Positions 60,717-64,000 of a stretch of DNA of 64,000 nt are shown one piece after another. Position 1 is the first letter of the stretch. Each line of letters opens with the position of its first letter. The stretch covers positions 153,076 to 217,075 of the forward strand of contig CAJJDN010000066.1 of the NCBI GenBank assembly GCA_905182985.1, in the 5' to 3' direction. The stretch comes from Paramecium sonneborni. Its lineage: Eukaryota > Ciliophora > Oligohymenophorea > Peniculida > Parameciidae. Below the pieces are notes generated by a model that was not told where the DNA came from, did not search any database, and was given only the letters and a program-made list of their open reading frames with translations. A program made the position numbers and the translations under genes.

Positions 60717-63134
60717 TCAAATATTTATTTATTGATAAGCTTAAATGGATCTTCTTTTTCTTTCTTTAACAATTTCTTATGTGGCTGCCCATAAAATTTT
60801 AATCTTTTTAGATTATTCATCATTATCTGTCAATGCTTTGGGTAATTTTTCAAGAATAATTTTGATAACTTCTTAAATTTCAGCCTCTTTAAACTAAATG
60901 TATAATAACTATATATACCTCAACTTTTTCAAAGAAGTAGAAATATTTATTTAAAATTTAAATAAAAACATAAACAAATTTTGGATTGTTACCAATACTT
61001 TAATTAGCTATTTTCAAAGCTTTTTTGAAACATTCTTAAACCCTCTAAGAATTTCTTTAATAATCGTTATAAAACATATGAGCAGCATTTAGAACTCCAA
61101 TAGCTTATTCATTTTTTTTCAATAATTTAGCAGCTTATTATGTAGCATTTCCAGCAAGTGTATCAAAATTTTCAGGATTAATACAATTTAATTTAGCAAA
61201 AGTTGACATTATTTAATTTAATAAGATGACTTTCAAATTAGAATCACCAATTTCATCTTAAAATATGGTTATAATTTATGTTCCTAAATCATATGAGAAT
61301 TCATCAAATTCTTGATTTTAATCAACAATATTGATGCATAATAAAAAGTTTAAGTAAAGTTTTAAAGCTAGTTCCGCAAAGTTTCCTTAAATGACTTCAA
61401 TTAATTCTTTGATTTAATCAAATAAAATTTTATATTATGTGTCTTCTAATATAATAATGGAAATATAAATTACATGTTTAAGGTCCTCCTTAAGTAAATA
61501 TTTATTAAATCAATTTAAACAAAGCAAAAATGGCAGCAGGATAAGTATATTTTTATCTATTAATATCTCCTAATTTAAATTTGGCAATGAATTTTTGTAA
61601 GATAGTATTTTAAATTGATAAATCATGATTTGAAACTAAATGAACAGTTCTAGCTACTAATTATTATTCTTCTTCAAATTCATTTTCTGCAATTTCAACA
61701 TAATCATTTTATGTAATTAATAATGGTGAAATAAATTTAAGTAATTCTTCAGTAATTTTTAAATCTTCAATAACTTAATTTAAATTAATAACAGCTTAAC
61801 ATATTTTGATAGCAACTTATCTTCTTTTTTAGAATGGTAAATGTTTCATAAGATTAGGATATTCATTCATAGTTAAAATAGATAGACTCATGGTATCTAA
61901 AGGCATTGCAAGGAATTTAACAATATTTTTTTAACATTCTTCAGTGAAATCAGTTTCATTTTATCTTTCACATAATCTACAACATGATTTAAGAATATCA
62001 TTAACATATTCTGAATTTTAAGGATAACATCTAAGTGTAAAATTAAGAAATGCAACTTATAAGTCTAATAAATTTTTGAATTCAATTTAACTATTAGAAT
62101 CTAACATCTAAATATAAATTAAATATTATTACTTTATCAATATTTTATTTAAACATGCTATAAATATCGACTTCAGAATTGAATGTTCCCATATCATTAT
62201 TTAATGCAAAATCTGCTAATCTACCCATAAGATTAATAAATATATTTTTAATATCCACAGTAGGTTCAAGTTAAGTTGTACAAACCTTAAGAAGTTCTTA
62301 AAGTGTTTATAAATGATATTCATCTGGAAATGCTTAAATAGTACAATCCATTAAATATGTTTAAGAGATAGGATCTTTACTGCTAGTAATAATATCAATG
62401 ATTTTTGGTAAAACTTTTGTTTTATAAGTATCTAATGATACACCTTCTAAATTGCTTAATCTGGTAACATTTTCACCAATCGTTACTTTCAGATCTAATC
62501 TTTCTCTTTCTCTCTTTGACTTATCTTTTGAACCCTACATTCTAATCCATAATTTATTCATCTCTGATAAGTTTCTTATAATTATTTCAATAGCATCATC
62601 TATATTTCCTCCTTGTCCTTCATATTCAGATCCAGTATCTGGTAATCTATCTTTACACAATTTCAAGAAATAATATCTAATAAATAATCCTCTTAATGGG
62701 TGTTAAATAGCCTAAATTTATGTATATACTAATATTATTACTTTTATACACTCCAATAAGTCAAGCAAGATTACTTTTGCTCCAATTTCATGAGTTTATA
62801 TAAATACTGATCCCACTGTGATTAGTAAATATAAACGTGGAATGACGTATGTAGCATGTTAAACTGATTCATATAAATCTGGCATCTTTCTTCCTCTTCT
62901 ATACTCTTCTTTAAAGTAATTCTCCAATATACGCATCTCATCGAACACCTACATAAATAAAATGTAATAATTTCTTGGACTCAACAAGGAAGTTTTCAAT
63001 TCACTTAACATTGCTGAAGAATATCTCAAAGCATCTTTTAATTAAGCTTTTTCTAATGAAGCTCTCATAAAATATGCTTATTCTTTAACAACTTTACGAG
63101 CATCTTCCAAATACTTTTCTTGATCTTCTTCCAT
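60717..63134 (-). CDS. VPS35: retromer subunit VPS35
   Basis: This is the central alpha-solenoid subunit of retromer, which sorts cargo from endosomes back to the Golgi or surface. The N-terminus follows the family closely: EEDQEKYLEDARKVVKEQAY, then ALRYSSAMLSELKTSLLSPR and NYYILFMQVFDEMRILE, with EEYRRGRKMPDLYE shortly after. The remainder is helical repeats to the C-terminus KKIKILWAATQEI. Length (about 780 residues) matches VPS35. Introns are present but not all fixed. The start at 63134 is the ATG directly before the conserved block. Confidence 0.93.
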
Positions 63135-63620
63135 TTTTTATCAAAACAATTTAATTTTTAATAAATCTCTCAATCACTATTTCTTACTTTAAACACACAC
63201 ATCGAAGATTTAATTCATAAATATAAACCAATATTCTATAAGATAAATATTTTATTTTATAACATATTCAATATAATTAATAACCATTCTAATCATTTCT
63301 CTTTCCTTTACACAACTTTCTTTACTAAACTTATTTAAGTTTTATCTATTACTAACTATTAAATAATCAACGAAACATTAAAACTATAACCCTATATCTA
63401 TACATTTCTATTTAAATCAATAATTATTATAACAATTATAGATAAATCAACATTCATATTATTAAAGTTTTTGAATTTTTTCTTCTCCTTTTATGTACTT
63501 ATTTCTTATTTTTTTTTTTCTATCTTAATCTTTTTTTAAACAAAATTAATTCATATAATTTCCCTATTGTAATTTAACTTCAAATTGGATTATAATAATA
63601 TTACTTTAAATTAGAAGTTC
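63135..63620. other. gene-free AT-rich stretch upstream of VPS35 and the last ORF
   Basis: About 490 bp between two divergent starts, with poly-T tracts near 63500. No ORF stands out. It should contain the promoters of VPS35 and the small gene at 63621. Confidence 0.4.
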
Positions 63621-63990
63621 ATGTCTAGTCAATGTCATTCTGTTCAAAAAAATAGTAAATTTTAAGTCAAACAAACTAACCTTGTTCAAGCTCAACTCAA
63701 AGGTGATTCCATTAGAAATTTATAATAGGTTTTATTATATGCTATACTAGTGTGCTTTTACATCTACACCTTTATCCGGCAAATCTTTAAGTATTATTTG
63801 CTCTCCAGAAACTCAAAAATTAAATGAAAAAATACAAGAAGAACTTAGTCAATTAGATGATGTACCTATCTATCACTTTCCTTAGATTTTTAATCGAGAG
63901 GAAGATAGAATGTAATACTAAGTTTAAACTTTGTAGTTTTTGGAAAGTAAATTTTATTAAACTATAGAGCCTAGAATCTTAAATGCTTGA
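63621..63990 (+). CDS. small hypothetical protein (115 aa), possibly continuing past the window
   Basis: Begins MSSQCHSVQKNSKFQVKQTN. A 22-nt intron (GTTTTATTATATGCTATACTAG, about 63728-63749) is spliced, then the protein continues with AFTSTPLSGKSLSIICSPET, ending FYQTIEPRILNA. The spliced frame is exactly 116 codons. An alternative intron near the end would bypass the stop and run off the window. Hydrophilic, no family recognised. Confidence 0.5.
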
Positions 63991-64000
63991 AGCTATTGCA

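Noticed and set aside
62452..62673. Plus-strand 73-aa Ser/Phe-rich frame
   Set aside because: Antisense to VPS35.
1..64000. Standard-code reading with many short ORFs
   Set aside because: Conserved families (POLD2, FAH, SEY1, VPS35, Cav) are continuous only when TAA and TAG are read as Gln.
1..64000. tRNA, rRNA, transposon, CRISPR or viral genes
   Set aside because: No cloverleaf, rRNA core, transposase motif, spaced repeats or viral family was recognisable on either strand.

Overview
The window is macronuclear-type DNA of a ciliate, almost certainly a Paramecium. Coding regions read through only if TAA and TAG mean glutamine and TGA is the sole stop. They are interrupted by very short GT...AG introns, mostly 20-32 nt and usually starting GTA and ending TAG. 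Base composition is extremely AT-rich, and genes are packed with tiny spacers. Tetrahymena shares the code but has much longer introns. All gene models below use this code; where total length minus proposed introns was checked to be a multiple of three, this is stated. Intron calls are by eye.

Layout. 1-1860: mostly gene-poor, with a few small doubtful ORFs. 1864-4206: a YIPF1/2-type Golgi membrane protein and an unknown Gln/Asn-rich protein. 4222-10478 (-) and 18457-25011 (+): two full-length paralogous four-domain voltage-gated Ca2+ channels in inverted orientation. Between them lie POLD2 (DNA polymerase delta small subunit), a RecQ-fold protein that has lost its catalytic motifs, a B-box plus EF-hand protein and an ADIP/SSX2IP-like coiled-coil protein. 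25012-28356: a gene-poor stretch with an acetyltransferase relic, then RPB12, fumarylacetoacetase and mitochondrial ribosomal protein bL33m. 28520-30860: an exact 1170-bp direct duplication around a single N, best read as an assembly error. 30459-38367: a coiled-coil protein and two neighbouring cyclic-nucleotide-type K+ channels. 38698-45550: an acyltransferase-3 membrane protein, SEY1/RHD3 GTPase, small unknown proteins, a four-EF-hand protein and a coiled-coil protein. 45718-50592: a giant multi-TM protein with a PAS-like stretch. 51116-55163: a third CNBD K+ channel. 56090-63134: HMG-CoA lyase, a TTLL3-type tubulin glycylase, a small unknown protein and VPS35. 63621-63990: a last small ORF.

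Together the genes are a typical ciliate mixture. There is membrane excitability (two Ca2+ channels, three K+ channels), cilia and basal-body functions (tubulin glycylase, EF-hand and coiled-coil proteins, ADIP-like protein), and housekeeping (POLD2, RPB12, bL33m, SEY1, VPS35, FAH, HMGCL). There are no bacterial-style operons; each gene is presumably transcribed separately from a very short AT-rich promoter. I found no tRNA, rRNA, transposon, CRISPR array or virus-derived gene.

The most interesting items are the degenerate RecQ protein, the all-aspartate pore ring in both Ca2+ channels, the CCHC zinc knuckle carried by all three K+ channels, the one-residue-shortened zinc site of RPB12, and the false duplication in the assembly.
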